Part shown: positions 37,801-52,392 of the stretch, in pieces
Layout: each line of letters starts with the position of its first letter
Numbering within the stretch: the stretch's first letter is position 1
Assembly: GCF_000002995.4 (NCBI RefSeq)
Contig: NW_025062478.1
Coordinates: 12,396,001 to 12,460,000, forward strand
Direction: 5' to 3'
DNA from: Brugia malayi
Lineage: Eukaryota; Nematoda; Chromadorea; Rhabditida; Onchocercidae
Length of the DNA: 64,000 bases
Made by a program: the position numbers and the translations under genes
The notes under the pieces: generated by a model
Told to the model about the DNA's origin: nothing
The model's input: only the letters and a program-made list of their open reading frames with translations
Databases searched by the model: none

Positions 37801-40800
37801 GTCACGTTGACAGTTATATTGCTATTTACGTCATCCGGATTAATATGATCGTTGAGAATACTATAGGTAAATCCTTCTACTTGACCGCACATTGGTGGAT
37901 GATGTGTCAACGGTTTATCATCACATGGACTATTCAGTACGGTAGCACAATCTCAAACACAAATATTCAAACTTTATCAAAAATTTCAACTATAAAAGTG
38001 GATAATTGATTAATTGTAAATGATAGATTATTTTCAACTGATACTGATACTTATATTTAATCCGAATATGTAAAATAATAAAGTATCTGAATTCTGGAAA
38101 GAATTCAAGAAAATAATGATAAGAAAACTTTTTCCAATTTAAATTATACAAATCACTTTTTGAATTATTGTTGGAAAATCACACTCTACTATTTCACTAA
38201 ATTCACATATCTGAATTTAATTTTTTTATTTAACTAGTAAACTTCATCCTTTCGATGTTATCCATTTGAATTGTGTTCGATAAAGACTCACTTATTTTCA
38301 ATGGTTTCATCGAATTTTGATTAAAATCATTGTTTGTTTTTGTAGTACCACAACGATAACTCTGAACTCCACTAACATAATACAAGAATTGACATTTGCG
38401 ATACATTAAATCAGCGCCAAATTCAGCAATCAAAGTTCGTGGCTCTTCACTTCTTTCCTAAAAAAACAAATTTCCGTGAAAGAGGTTCTTCTTATCTTCA
38501 GTTCCAGTACATTGTCACATTTTTTGTCATACTTTGTCAAATATAAGTTATCCTTTAGTTGAAAATATATTTTTGACTTTTGTTAGAGGTGGAGAAAAAC
38601 TTTTCACAACGTTGAATTCATTTAAAACTTGCTTAATAAGAAATTTTTTAAAAAAAGAGTGAAAACTAACGAATTCTGGAGCTGGTACTGCTTTCGATAA
38701 ATCGGGAATATTACAGCTAACCATATGGAAGAGTAAATCTATTTTTATATCCTTTTCACCCAATGGCCAATCTAAAATCCAAAATATTTTGAATCATTGT
38801 TATCATCAAAATTTAAACTACAATTAATGAAATAACAAAGAGCTTTTAACTTTGTCAATTCTTAAAATGACTTAAGATAGTGTAAGTTGAAGTGAATTCC
38901 ATTGAAGACAATTTTAAATTAAATAAATTAATTATCTTCCATTTATTGACTTATTGTTGCATAAATTAGTCGCAATGAACAATAAGAATGTTTGGAAAAC
39001 AATTCATAAAAAAAATAAACAAATAGAACAGATTGCTACAAAATAAAATATATTTACTATATTTTGATGCTGCATACTGTAAAATTAATTTGATAGTTCC
39101 ATTAGAGTAATAACCACTTTCGCTGAATGATTGATTCTGTAAAATGAAAATTTTAAGAAAGATTTCAAGGTAAAGTTACCCATGAGAATCCCTTTATAGT
39201 TCATAATTGATTTTCTAGTTGTTTAAAAAAAAAAAAAAAAATGATCGAAGTGTTCTAATAAATTTGAAAATTTTGAAAATAATTCTACTTCACACAGCAC
39301 TCTCAACTTTCTTTTCAGCAAAAATATAAAAGTAACAATTTTATCATAGATTTTTTTTTTTTTTTTAACTTTGCAATTTTAACAAAATTACAAATATTTT
39401 TATAAATAGAAATATTGGATATTCTTGTAGAAATTTATTTAAAAAAAAAAAAAAAACATATTTAAACTGATAAAATTAAAAATTAACTTACAATATATTC
39501 CATAGATCTGACAGTTAAATTTTTTATAATTTCAGGTGAACTTGCGGGTATTTCTTGCACATTGCTAAAATTGCTAATTCCTGCAGTTGTTACTGATGCA
39601 AGTTGGAATAGCAATGGATTACAAAAATTTGTTTCAGATTTCGTATAATTTAGCTGTGATGTTGTTGTTGTAAGCTGAAATTGAGAAAATTATTTCATTT
39701 TCATTTCAACTTTATGCCACAATTTAAATTTCAATATAGTCAATCTGAGATTTGTTTAGTGCAAAAGATTAAATTAACAAATTTTATTTTTCATTTTCAG
39801 AAAATTCCAAACATTTCGAAGCTATTAAAAGAGTATTTATAAATTATCAAATTTTTGTTAAAATGTTTAAGTAAATGAAAAATATTTTAAAACTAAATTT
39901 TGCTCATCTCTTTCGCTTTTTCTTTATTTCTCTTTCTCATAGTTAAAAGGTAAATAAAATAAAATAAAATAAATGTGACAAGACATGCGACAAGACAAGA
40001 CAAATACTACTAACATCCATCGGTAACTACCAATGCCTTAATTATATTTTAATTATTCTATCTTACATTTTATATCGGATATATTTAAAAGTTATACAAT
40101 ATATTCAACAATATTTAAAAGTTAACATTTTCTAAATAATGTCAACAATAAAAATTAGCTACCAGAAAAAAAAAAAAAAAAAACAAACAAAACTCATATC
40201 AAATTATTAAATTTGTTGAAGCATATAAAAAATGACAGTGTAAAACTTACAAAATGATAGCTATACTCATTGTCCCCAACTTTTTTGATCATTTTCAACA
40301 AATACAATGTTCCATCACCAATCCAAGTAATATTGATGGAATATGAGGGTGTATAGATCCATTTAATATCTTTCGGTATTTCAGGTTTTGGTCCTTGGTT
40401 TATATTACCATCACATGTCTCCCAGCAAATTTTCTTGTCTCGAATCTTATCATCCTATAAATTCTAAGTAATATTTCTATAACGCTTTCTTCACTCTTCT
40501 TTTTTTTTTTTCATTTTGAAATTTTAATTTGTTACCATTTTTCAAAATTTTATTATTGTTTTTTTAAAAATAATGAGTGAGTGTACGTATTAGCAGCAAA
40601 CATACATGTTTGACGATATTACTTTTTATTTTTTTCCGCATTAAGATCAATTTAAGTTGAATAAAATTATAAACTTAAAAAAAAAAATTTTTTAAAACTT
40701 AAAATGAGAAAATTAATTTTTCATCCTATCAAACATAAAGTTAATAACTGTAAAAGATAGCAAAGAAAAAAGTTGAAAGACTAAAATTAAAATCGAAATG

Positions 40801-41643
40801 GTAGTGGTAAAAGAAAATAAATGATCTATTCGAATAGAGGTCAATTTAAAGTTGTAAATTTTTGTCCTCTTTTAAATATTCTCTTTAAGGATGAAAGTTT
40901 AAAAAAAATTTTAAACTCACGCAAAGGTCATTTGCCATATTTTTCTTGCATTGTTCTTCACAATATTTTGAAGATTGCTGAAAATTCATCACAATAATTG
41001 TTCTTTTTTTTTTTTTTTATTCTTATTAAATTATTTTAATCTCAGTTTTTCTTTTTTTCTTTTTGTTTAAAATATAAAAACAATTTTGCAAAATTAGTCC
41101 TTATTTGCACTTTTTAGAATTTTTTTTTTTTTTTTAAAGAATTTAAAGTTGAAAAACAACTGAAAAACTTTGTGAATTTATAAACAAAATACGCAATTTA
41201 AAAAAAAAAAAAAAAACTTTTCATTTTAAATACATCATTAGTTTACATGAAATAAGCCAATTCTAAGATTTAAAATTGCTTTTTTAAATTAAATCATTTC
41301 TGATTATTAGCTATGCTAAATTGAAAATGTGCTCAATGATTGATACTATTAAATATTATTTCACATTTCAATATACTTTAGTATATGTTTCAAATGAACA
41401 CAAAAACGAAATCTATGCTAGAAAATCTCTCTAAGTAATTAATTCAAATTAAATTAACATTTCACACATGTGGGAAAGAAAAATAATGGTACAATTATCA
41501 TAATATAATACCTTATCGTCGATGACACATTTGGCGACACACCTCAGTTGACAAATGCGCATTTGTGATAAGTTCGAATTGGTCGTATTTCCGCCATTTA
41601 TTCGTAAAATGATAAGTAAGAACAATATCCATAACTGACACAT
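31998..41643 (-). CDS. receptor tyrosine kinase (nematode type, class not assigned)
   Basis: About 18 exons encode roughly 940 residues. Residues 1-18 are a signal peptide ([18 protein letters not shown]). A Cys-rich stretch follows ([27 protein letters not shown]), then several hundred residues with beta-rich, fibronectin-III-like segments ([17 protein letters not shown]) and many N-glycosylation sites (NITV, NATN, NGT, NLT). A transmembrane helix is at about 482-506 ([19 protein letters not shown]). The kinase domain runs from about 550 to 870: glycine loop [11 protein letters not shown], catalytic Lys in VAVKKL, EFLNEI, hinge region [27 protein letters not shown], activation loop [22 protein letters not shown] and [12 protein letters not shown]. 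All catalytic residues are present, so it should be active. It most resembles the nematode-expanded KIN-16/OLD-1-type and VEGFR/FGFR-like kinases, with a kinase insert before [11 protein letters not shown]. The Tyr-containing C-terminal tail ([15 protein letters not shown]) could dock SH2 proteins. The ligand is unknown. Confidence 0.87.
35519..35543. repeat. GAGT tetranucleotide repeat in a receptor-kinase intron
   Basis: About six perfect copies of GAGT lie between the exon carrying the glycine loop and the next kinase exon. Confidence 0.85.
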
Positions 41644-43556
41644 TAGCAATAATAGTTCGAATCGTAACAGTGCTCCATTCGATGTCGTTAAAATTGACTT
41701 TCCTTAATTTAAAATATTCATTTCAAAGTAAGCGAAAATAATTTGTTAATTTTTGCAAACTTCACATTCGTCATATCGTATATTTTTTTTTTTTTTTAAT
41801 CAGAATAATTTTTCAAAAGGTTTAGAAAAAAAGTTTTTTTCAAAAAAAAAAGAAAAAAAACGACCAAATATTAATGAAAATTGTTTTAGTTTAATTTAAA
41901 TTAATCCATATGCACAGTATTAAAATTGTCGTCAAAATTACGATATTACAAAACAAAAAAGTAAACCATTTAATTCAATGCATTATTTTTAAGCTATATA
42001 TTTTGATACTTTATTAAATTACAATTTAAATGAAGTTTATGTAAACTAAATTTGAGAATTCATTATCTAAGTAATCCCAAGAATGGCTTTTTTATAACTT
42101 TAATTCTGTAATAACTTTTTCAATTAACCTTTTTTCATCTTTCAGAAATTCCACCTCTCTTAATGTGAATTTTATTAGATTACAAAGATCGAACACTTCA
42201 ATTCAATCATTTTATTTAAATAATAATACTTTCTTCTACACATTGAAATTTGCCAAAATATATAATTTTAAAAAATTTTTTCTTTTTTTCTGCTCAGCAA
42301 GATTATTTTGAGCTAATTAGTCATAAAAGAGGTCAAAATTTGCAATAAATTCGTTTAACACAAAAAAAATTTGTTGATGCAATAAATATGGATAAGAACA
42401 AAAAGATTTTACATTTTTAAAATACATTAAAATAAATTCAAAAGAAAGCTAATTATTAGCAATATTAATTGATATTTTCACAAAAATGACATTCCAATTC
42501 ATTTCACATTTTACTACGCCCAATATTTCACACTCAAAATCTAAATTATTTATTAAAACATTAAACAAAAGAACTATTTAACCATTATGCAAAATTTCTA
42601 CCATAGAACATTCCGATCAATTAATATTGTCATTTCAGGAAGTTTTTTATTTCAAAAAAAAAATTCTCTAAAGATTCTGTTTACCGTTACACTAATTATT
42701 TGGTATTTATTCAGAAAAGTTATAAAGTTCCTTAAAAATTCTATTCTAGAAAAGATAAGTGTTATCATATTGATAATGGATAGAGAATGTGACAAGAAAT
42801 TTTGCTAGAAATGGAATAAAATAGCAAATAGTATGAATAGAAATGACATTCTAATTTGATAGAAAAAAATTTTTTTTTTCAAAAAGAAAAAAAAAAATAA
42901 TATTTAAGAGTTTTTGCTATAAAACTTTTTATCAATTTTCAATTATTTGTTTTTGCAATGAATAAAACATAATTTTAAAATTTAATTTCGACATTGATAA
43001 TTTATGCATAATTGAAAGATATATAAATATATTGTAATATTGCTTTCCATCTCTCGACTAAAAGTGAATTCAACATTTAAAAATTTAACATCGCCTGAAT
43101 ATTCACAAATTTCTAAAATTACCAACATTCTCTTCCAGTAACTTAACTAACTAAATTTTATATATATCTAAATTTTAAGGCAATTAAAATCAGCTTTTAT
43201 GGAATAATGCGCAAAAGGAAATATTTTTTGAAGATGAAAAAAAGTATGAGAGTAATAGATGATAGCTATATCCTTGCATCGATATTTGCGCCAATAAAAT
43301 GTCATCATCTATTGGGGGGTGACAATTCCGCGACAGTTGACAATAACAGTAATGGCGAGGAGAGGACGAAGATGCGTAGAAGATTGCTGTACCCGCCGAT
43401 ACATTCCACAGCATCACAACAAGTTCTCATACAAACATTTCTGTCACAAATTAAAGATTTTCATCGAGAAGGAAAACCATTCAGCAATCTTTGCTATTTT
43501 TAGGTATAAGATAGATTTAAAACTGGTTTTTAGATATATTTAAGTGCATACAAAAA

Positions 43557-43637
43557 CAGACAGACAGACAGACGTAGACATACACACACACACACACACA
43601 CACACATACAGACATACACACATACATAGACATACGT
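43557..43637. repeat. GACA/CA-rich microsatellite
   Basis: A GACA repeat (from about 43557) is followed by a CA run (about 43582-43605) and degenerate CATA/CAGA copies. It creates a spurious His/Thr-rich open frame. Confidence 0.85.
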
Positions 43638-45044
43638 ACAGTGCAGTGTATCGGGTGGGTACCTATTACCCTGTATTACAGGCATTGATCACAGACAATA
43701 TTGATATCACTGAAGTGTATGTCTAAGATATTCGTTTATCACTTAGGCATATGAATTTTGAAAATTTAAGGCTTGAAGGCTTAAGGCTTGGAAAACTGAG
43801 CCTAGTTAATTAATCACTGTCTACTAGTTTATCATAGTGATAAGTGTTGAGATACTAGTTAAAAAATAAAAGGGTACTAACAAAGTGTAAGTTATTTTTC
43901 AATAGATGTAAATTGGTAGAAAGATGAGGAATGCTTAACCGTTTGTTATTATTTTGAAACTTAAAAAAAAAAAAAAAAAAAACATTAATTTAATGAAAAA
44001 AAAAAAAAAAAAACCAACTAAAAGTTATTGATAGTTTCATTAAATAAAGTAAAAAAAAAAAGAAAAAAAATTGATTGAATAAATAAATTAGAAAAATTCA
44101 CTCGAATATTAATTGAAAATAAGAAGTGTACGAGATTACTAAATTTGTTAAAATGTGTTCTGTGACAGATATACTATACTGTTTATGAGAATTTCATCAG
44201 TTCAATTACTTAAATTATTTCTTCTTCATTTTAAAATTAAATTCATTTTCATAAGTCTATCAGAAGCGATGATAATTTACAAACAAAAAAAAAAAAAAAT
44301 GAAATTGAAATTAAATATTAATTGGTACATTTAACTTTTTCATAATTTAAATTTTGCTTTTTTTTTTTTCATTGTGATGTTTTATCAATTATGTAACTTT
44401 TTAGGATATTTTCACTATTTGCTAATTATAGCCTAGAGGTTGCTAATAAAAAAAGAAATTATCCAAACATTTTTGGTTAATATGAAAGTTTTGCATTTGA
44501 AGAAAACATTTCTTATAACTTTAATTTATCAATTATGGATCGTATTTAAGTTTAATTTAGGAGAAGGATTAATGAAAATACATTGAAAATTTTCCATTTT
44601 TCATTTTTTATCCAATTGTGAAAAAATTTTTTTTTAATTCATATTTTAAACATTGAAAAAAATAAAATATTTTAAAATTTAGAATTACTTTAATTGCTAT
44701 TTCTTGTTTCATCGCTAGCAGTAAACAAGGAATGATAAGCAATGTAAAATGTATCAGAAATTAAGCATAGAACAAAGAATTCCATCGAGATTCAAATAAG
44801 TAGATGAAAATTCAATAATTCTCAAGAATGATATTGAAAGGAATATTAAATATTTCATTTAAAACTTTTTAAATTTACAAAAAAAATTTATTTCAGTAAT
44901 CTAACATTTGGTAGACGGTATGTGTTCGCTTGCTTTCATTCCAATTTGTTTTTACTTTGAAAAAATTTGTTCATTTTTAAGACTCTAAAGACCATTTTCT
45001 TCTTTTTAAGGATAATTATTATTTTGTTTTAAAATAGAATTCAG

Positions 45045-45128
45045 ACTTACCCTTATTCCAACTTACTTGCCCTTATTCCAACTTACCCTTATTCCAACTT
45101 ACTTGCCCTTATTCCGACTTACCCTTAT
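45045..45128. repeat. minisatellite of alternating 16- and 20-base units
   Basis: Units ACTTACCCTTATTCCA (16) and ACTTACTTGCCCTTATTCCA (20) alternate, making a 36-base higher-order period. One unit carries CCG in place of CCA. It lies about 740 bases 5' of the F-box-like gene. Confidence 0.85.
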
Positions 45129-45866
45129 ATAATTATTCCTAGTAATGCATCAATATGACTGCTACATACAATTCAATTTTATAGTACTTATAAACTGTGT
45201 TACAGTATTAATTCTTAAATTAAATTTTGATAAAATATCATTTTTTGAATTTCTAAAGTAATGAAATTTTTTTTATAAATACTAGCAAAATAACTTTAAA
45301 AAGGATAATAATTATCATATCAAAAACAATTTGCACACAAATATCACATTTTAAAATCGTAAAATTTTTGGAATTAATAGTAAATTTATGAACAGTAACT
45401 AATATACAGGAAATACTTTTGCTAACAATGAGAATTATACTAAAAAATTAACAAAAATTAAATAATAATGATTGAAAAAGCGAATAGATTACTTAAAAAA
45501 ACATGCCCAATAGTCTGTTGAAATAATCAAATTGAAATAAAAATAATACATTTTTATCTACTCAAATAAAATTTATTCGTGCAAAAAAAAATTTCTTTAA
45601 TATTTCAAAAGTTCTGTTTAATTTTCTAAAAATTCCAATTATTTTCGAGTTTATTTTGCTGAACATCTTTCAAGAGTAATTAAACAATTGAAAATTTTAA
45701 TTTATGAACTTTTTTTAATATAAATTTTTTTGGAAGAATAGGAAATTAATTAAAAAAAAAAAAAAAATACTTTTAGAATGTTTTTTTTTTTTTTTTTTTT
45801 TTTGATTTTTCTTTTATTTGAAAGACGAAATTAAAATTCTGAAATTTTTTGCATTCACAAAATAAC

Positions 45867-47231
45867 ATGCAAGAAGCAATTATAATGGAATATGACATGG
45901 TATTACCTACCTTACAACAATTACCGATAATTTTATTATCAAAAATTGCATCTAACTTAAATATCTATGAACAAAAAAATTTCTCTGATACTTGCAGAGC
46001 TGCTAGATCGGTAAGAAATCGATCGATTCTGATAATTTCATTTTATAAATTACTAAACTCGTTTTTTTTTTTTTTTTTGTTATTTTAAAATTCATAGCTA
46101 TTGATATCACTAACGTTTACTTAAATTTATGTTAACGTTTACTTGAACTTAGATCACGTTCACGTGTTACAGGCATTAAAATTATATTGGAAGACTTATA
46201 CCGATTTTCACGTAGGTGCAGTGATGAAGCAAGCTTTTTCAATTGCTTATGAAACGAATCAATATTCGTTGCATACTATACGTAAAGAAATTGCCAATAT
46301 GTTGCGTCTAATACCTGACTTTACATTACGTACGCTTCATTTTCAGCCTATTTGTACACTACATCTATGGGATTTGCAAGATATAGAATTGTTCACAAGA
46401 AAGTTTGTTTACTTTCAAATTTCAGTATTAAACTTTAAAGCATTTCTAAAATTTCATAAAAAAGATAATCCATATGAAATGAACCATGTCAACAAAGTTA
46501 AAATAAACAGGAATAGACTATCATTTGATGTCTCTATTTATGATATAAGGCGCAAAGTTCTGAAAGAACTAATAATTTTGGTCACCAAAATTTGGTCTAA
46601 TTTATTCAGTGATAAATTTTAGTTAGAATATCAATGTTTCTTCTCAGGAAAATGGATTCCTATGTGCTTCTATTTCCGCTAAAGTTGAATTTTTAGATAT
46701 TTAAATCAATAAGTAATATTTCGACTAATTCTGCTAATTATGATTCAAATTTAAGATCTGCGAAACAAATTTATGGCGCGTTGAAACATTTGGATTTGCG
46801 TGGTTGTTCGGTGGAATACAATGAATTGAAATATTTCTCGAATGCATGCAGCAAGCTTTCATCAATTGCAATCACGCACGCTGCTATTATTCTACCAAAT
46901 GAATTATTTGAAAACGAAGATTGCATGAAGTAATAAAGTTGTAAAAAAAAAAAAAAAAAAAAGAAAAGCTTCCTTCTACACCATTAATAATATCATTAAT
47001 TGCATTTTAATTTTAATTTCAAAATTTAAAAAAAAAAAATTTGCAAAATTTAGTTTCAGACAAAATGCATTAGGACAGCATCCATTCGAGCAAATGCATG
47101 AATTTCTCCGTTTATCGCTTCCTAAATTTACGGAAATGGAAAAAAGTGGAGAGCTACCGGTGGAACACATTGAATTGATTACTAAGCTACTCATATTATT
47201 TCCATATCTTGAAACTTTCCAAATTGATTAA
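45867..47231 (+). CDS. F-box / leucine-rich-repeat-like protein (tentative)
   Basis: My model has five exons: 45867-46010, 46173-46402, 46648-46683, 46756-46929 and 47054-47231, in consistent phase and giving about 253 residues. The N-terminal segment LPIILLSKIASNLNIYEQKN followed by CRAAR fits an F-box-like helix pair. Later exons contain LRR-like strands (LRTLHFQPICTLHLWDLQ, KHLDLRGCSVEYNELKYF, LSSIAITHA). F-box/LRR proteins usually serve as substrate adaptors for SCF ubiquitin ligases; that role is inferred from the fold alone. The middle is uncertain: exon 2 could instead read through its donor (GTTTGTTT at 46403) to a stop at 46622. Nematode F-box families evolve fast, so weak similarity is expected. 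Confidence 0.62.
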
Positions 47232-48770
47232 ATGAAAATAATGTGAATGATAAGAGGAAAATGAAGCCAATCTGGCTGCAATCTTTTTTTTTTTTTAATA
47301 ATAAAATATTAATTTATAATTAATAAAATTTAATGCTTAACATTCTTTTTTTTTTTTTTTTTATGCTCTCTGTGTATATTAATTCTAGTAAACAGTTAAT
47401 TATTCTTGTATCTTTAATGTCATCGCATATTTGTCAGTGCTAAAAAAATGATTTTATAATACAATCAATCATTTTCATAATTGTGTCATATCTAAAAAAA
47501 AAAGTTGGAAAAAAAAACTTTAATAAAATGAAGTGCTATACATTGTAATATTGGATAGATATTTGTCATTTTAAATTTAATGATGCAAATTTTAGAAAAA
47601 TTTTATAATATTAATTATGATCATTGAGGTGCTTATAATAATAAATCAATCGTTCTACAAGAAGTACTGAAATATGATATACTGTATAAATGAGTTTAAT
47701 CGGAAAGTGTTGTAGAGGTGCTTAAAAGCAACCTATGATTAATTTCAAAACAAATTTTTTATATAATTTCCATTGCAAGTTTTTAGCTAGTTGATTAATT
47801 TTAATTATTGAAACAATTTATTTTCAGGAAATATCAAAATTTATTTTAGTTATCGAAACTATTTTCAGGAAAAATTCTTTCAAATGTTTATTAATTTATA
47901 AATTATATTATTACATCAATTGCTATAAATAAACTAATATCCTAGCACTTTTCTTATTTTTGTAACATTCTTCTATTCCTCATTGATAACAAAATGAATT
48001 AATGAAATTGAGTGATAACAATTTTTTTTTCTTTGAAATGAATCTATAATTAATTCAAAGTGTTCAAACAAAAATGCTGTTTGGAAGATGCCACAGAAGT
48101 TTATCTTTTTTTTTTATGATAAGAATTGTGATAATAGGACAGAACGAAGAAAACCTATGGTGACATTGAAAATTAACATTGTCAATTAGTTTTACTGTCA
48201 CACGAGAGCAATCCTTAATTCAATGATAAATCATTTTTTTAGACTAAAAAAGTATGAAAAGCTTCCTCGAATGGGTACAAGTTTCCTCCAATGAATAATT
48301 TGACATTCAGATATGCATTAGACAAGAATGCCAGATGTTTTAAGAGAATATTAAACAGAAATGTTATAATTACCAGCAAATTATATATATTAGTAAAAAA
48401 GTTTTTTAAGATTCTGTCACATTCATTATTATCTGAAAAATTTTATTTTTAATTTATTATTATCATAAAGAATTAAATAAATTTTTCAGATCTTTTTCTT
48501 CAGACGTTTATTTATTCATTTAAAAAAATCAAAAATGCAGCATATAATATAATAAATAGTACCAAAAAAAAAAAAAAAAAAAAAAAAAAGTAACCAATAA
48601 ATTTTTACTGAAATTTGATTCAGCAATCTATGAAATGATGCTACTTGTAATCTTGTAAAATAATATCTCTAAAAAATCTAAAAAATCTCTAGTGAAATAT
48701 TATAAATCTTCTAGAAACTTTTAATTATAAAGATGAAAAGACATTTCATTTTATTGTTATTATTGATTTG
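47232..48770. other. intergenic, AT-rich
   Basis: This lies between two plus-strand genes. It contains long A and T tracts (for example about 48564-48589) and no open frame with coding character. The spacing of 1.5 kb argues against an operon. Confidence 0.5.
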
Positions 48771-50319
48771 ATGACGACTGGTAAGTTTTTTTTAAGTGCA
48801 ACATTTTTAGCAAAAAAGAAAAGAATGTATCTTATTTTCTAATTTAAACATACAATCTGGTACTGAAATGAAAAAAAAAAAAAGTCAGCCTATTATAAGA
48901 GCTAATTAAAAGTAACAAATTATAACATTTATTGTTAATCTTTTTCCTGTGATAATATCTCGAAAGGCAATTTCAAATTATTGATCCGAATTTATATGAA
49001 CTTATCGAAATGGAATTGTTTGTCTAATCGAACATAATGCTTGAGATTTTTTAACATATTAAAATTCAATTTCAGCAACTACTTACTCTAAATCATTTAT
49101 TACTATTATTATTATTATTATTATTCCTTCACTACTGCTTATAGCATTATCAGTTGCAGATGATGCAACAAATGATGTGAGTATGTAATGGTTTGACAAA
49201 ATTAAGTTTAACTTACATCTTTATTTAACATCTGGAAGAAAACTATCACATTTTTCATTTTTCAAGTTTACAATTTCATTCTCGTAATTTTTGCTATCAG
49301 AAACTTTCGAGCAATAAAGCAAAAATTTTCTTCTACATAAGAATCAAATCTCGAAGCTCTCTCGAATTCTGGTTTTCTTTTTTTAAAGTTACATTGCCAT
49401 TTTTTTTTTTTTTTTTTCTTATTAGATTTATCAATTTTACCAACTCAATGTTTTTAAATCAGATAAGGAATGAAGACACTACGTCAGCGAAAAACTCAAG
49501 AAATGAATCAACTATTAACCAATCAAAAAAACCACTTACTTATCATGATTATTTCTATATAACTATGAAAGATTATTTCTTGCAACTGAAAAAAACAATT
49601 TATGTAAAATTAAAAGAAGCTCAACCTGATACAATCGATGATGCTATCGAATTTCAATCATGGACGCTGTAAGTTTATGTGCATTTCAAACAAGATCATA
49701 ATAAAATTTCATTAATCATCACTGCTTTAAGTAAATTATCAATGAACTCTAATAAAGTTTCTTCTCAAAGTTTTCGTAAGTGTAATTTCAGGTCAATACT
49801 AGCTGTAATTATATTATCATTCGTATTCATTTGCTGCTTCATACCACTCCTCATCTGTTTAGCATGTAAACTATTTGGGTGTTGTACATGCACTGGATGC
49901 AGGGTATGCCTTTAAATAGGCTAGCAAATCATTGTAGCCAAGGACTTGACTTCCATATCACATCTGGTCTTGTCTGTTTTTCTGACACAATATTTAGCCA
50001 AGAGACGACATTTCAAGGTGAGTGATAAACAATACGAAGAAAGAAGGAATAATTATAATTGTTGATGAAAAATGAAATCTCTTAGACTAATGATGGATTG
50101 ACTCGCAGATACATTTTTTGGCAGAACTCTACTCAAAAACGTTTATCTAATGAACACCGTAAGCAAAATGGAAATATCCGGAACAATATTCCCAAAGTTG
50201 AGTTTTATAAGCCATGCCACAAACGTAATTCTGTTCACAAATTTGAAGATAATAACTTCGAAATGAATGAATTAGCAGCCAGGTTTGCAAATTTGAAAAA
50301 AAAAAAAATGGAGGATTGA
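48771..50319 (+). CDS. uncharacterised single-pass membrane protein
   Basis: Six exons (48771-48780, 49076-49176, 49463-49668, 49792-49903, 49998-50017 and 50109-50319) join in phase and end at TGA 50317-50319, giving 219 residues. The N-terminus (about residues 9-32, SFITIIIIIIIPSLLLIALS) looks like a signal peptide or anchor. A hydrophilic, Asn/Ser/Lys-rich region follows, containing a helical segment (YHDYFYITMKDYFLQLKKTI). A clear transmembrane helix is at about 107-130 (ILAVIILSFVFICCFIPLLI), followed by a Cys cluster (CKLFGCCTCTGCR) that could be palmitoylated. The tail is basic and ends KKKKMED. Exon 5 is only 20 bases. I do not recognise a family; the layout suggests a small type I membrane or surface protein. 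The first exon codes only three full codons, so the start is the weakest point. Confidence 0.68.
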
Positions 50320-50791
50320 AACGAGATGTGTAATACTGCAACAAGCTTTACCTTGATATTTTCTGAAAAAAAAAAAAAAATGGACCGCTAGCATTTCTCT
50401 TCATAATCACACCTTCTCTTGAGTCCAAGTCATTGGTTAATGCATTAATATATGCAAACTATAATTGATAAAAGTAACCAAGAAATATTTATTAATCTCA
50501 ATAAAAATTTCAGTGCACAGAAATTCCCGTTATAATCAGCATTACATACAGGAAACATGCTTTAAAAAATGCTGTGCAACCGGGAGAGCTTTGGAATAAA
50601 TGGAAATAGTTCAGTAATTTCAAACATATTTAAAGCTAATAAAGTTATGTACATACAAGAACGCAAAACTGTAAATTATTTTCATCTTTTTTGGAGGGGA
50701 ATTTATAAAACAGAAATCCCGTCTAATACCGAAATGATGACAACAAGGAAAAGTTCAAATTAAACATGAAAATTTTTAAAGATCAATTACT
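50320..50791. other. convergent 3' region between the membrane-protein and REEP genes
   Basis: The two genes are tail-to-tail with 472 bases between stop codons. AATAAA-like signals for the plus-strand gene occur near 50499. The open frame at 50569-50763 has no supporting features. Confidence 0.5.

Positions 50792-52392
<1,601 letters not shown>

Larger units (their letters stand above)
41644..45866. other. 4.2-kb AT-rich gap upstream of both neighbours
   Basis: This lies between the divergent receptor-kinase and F-box-like genes. It is mostly A/T with poly(A) and poly(T) runs. A less AT-rich pocket at about 43200-43500 has open frames on both strands (up to 98 codons), but no splice partner or motif; it may be a promoter or 5'-UTR of the receptor gene. 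Microsatellite and minisatellite tracts are listed separately. Confidence 0.45.

Noticed and set aside
41641..41665. tRNA-like GTTCGAATC string
   Set aside because: There is no pairing T-stem, anticodon arm or acceptor stem around it, and it overlaps the receptor-kinase start codon region.
43207..43543. Overlapping open frames on both strands in a less AT-rich pocket
   Set aside because: Open frames in three registers over the same bases suggest composition rather than coding; no splice partner was found. It is kept only as possible promoter or 5'-UTR.
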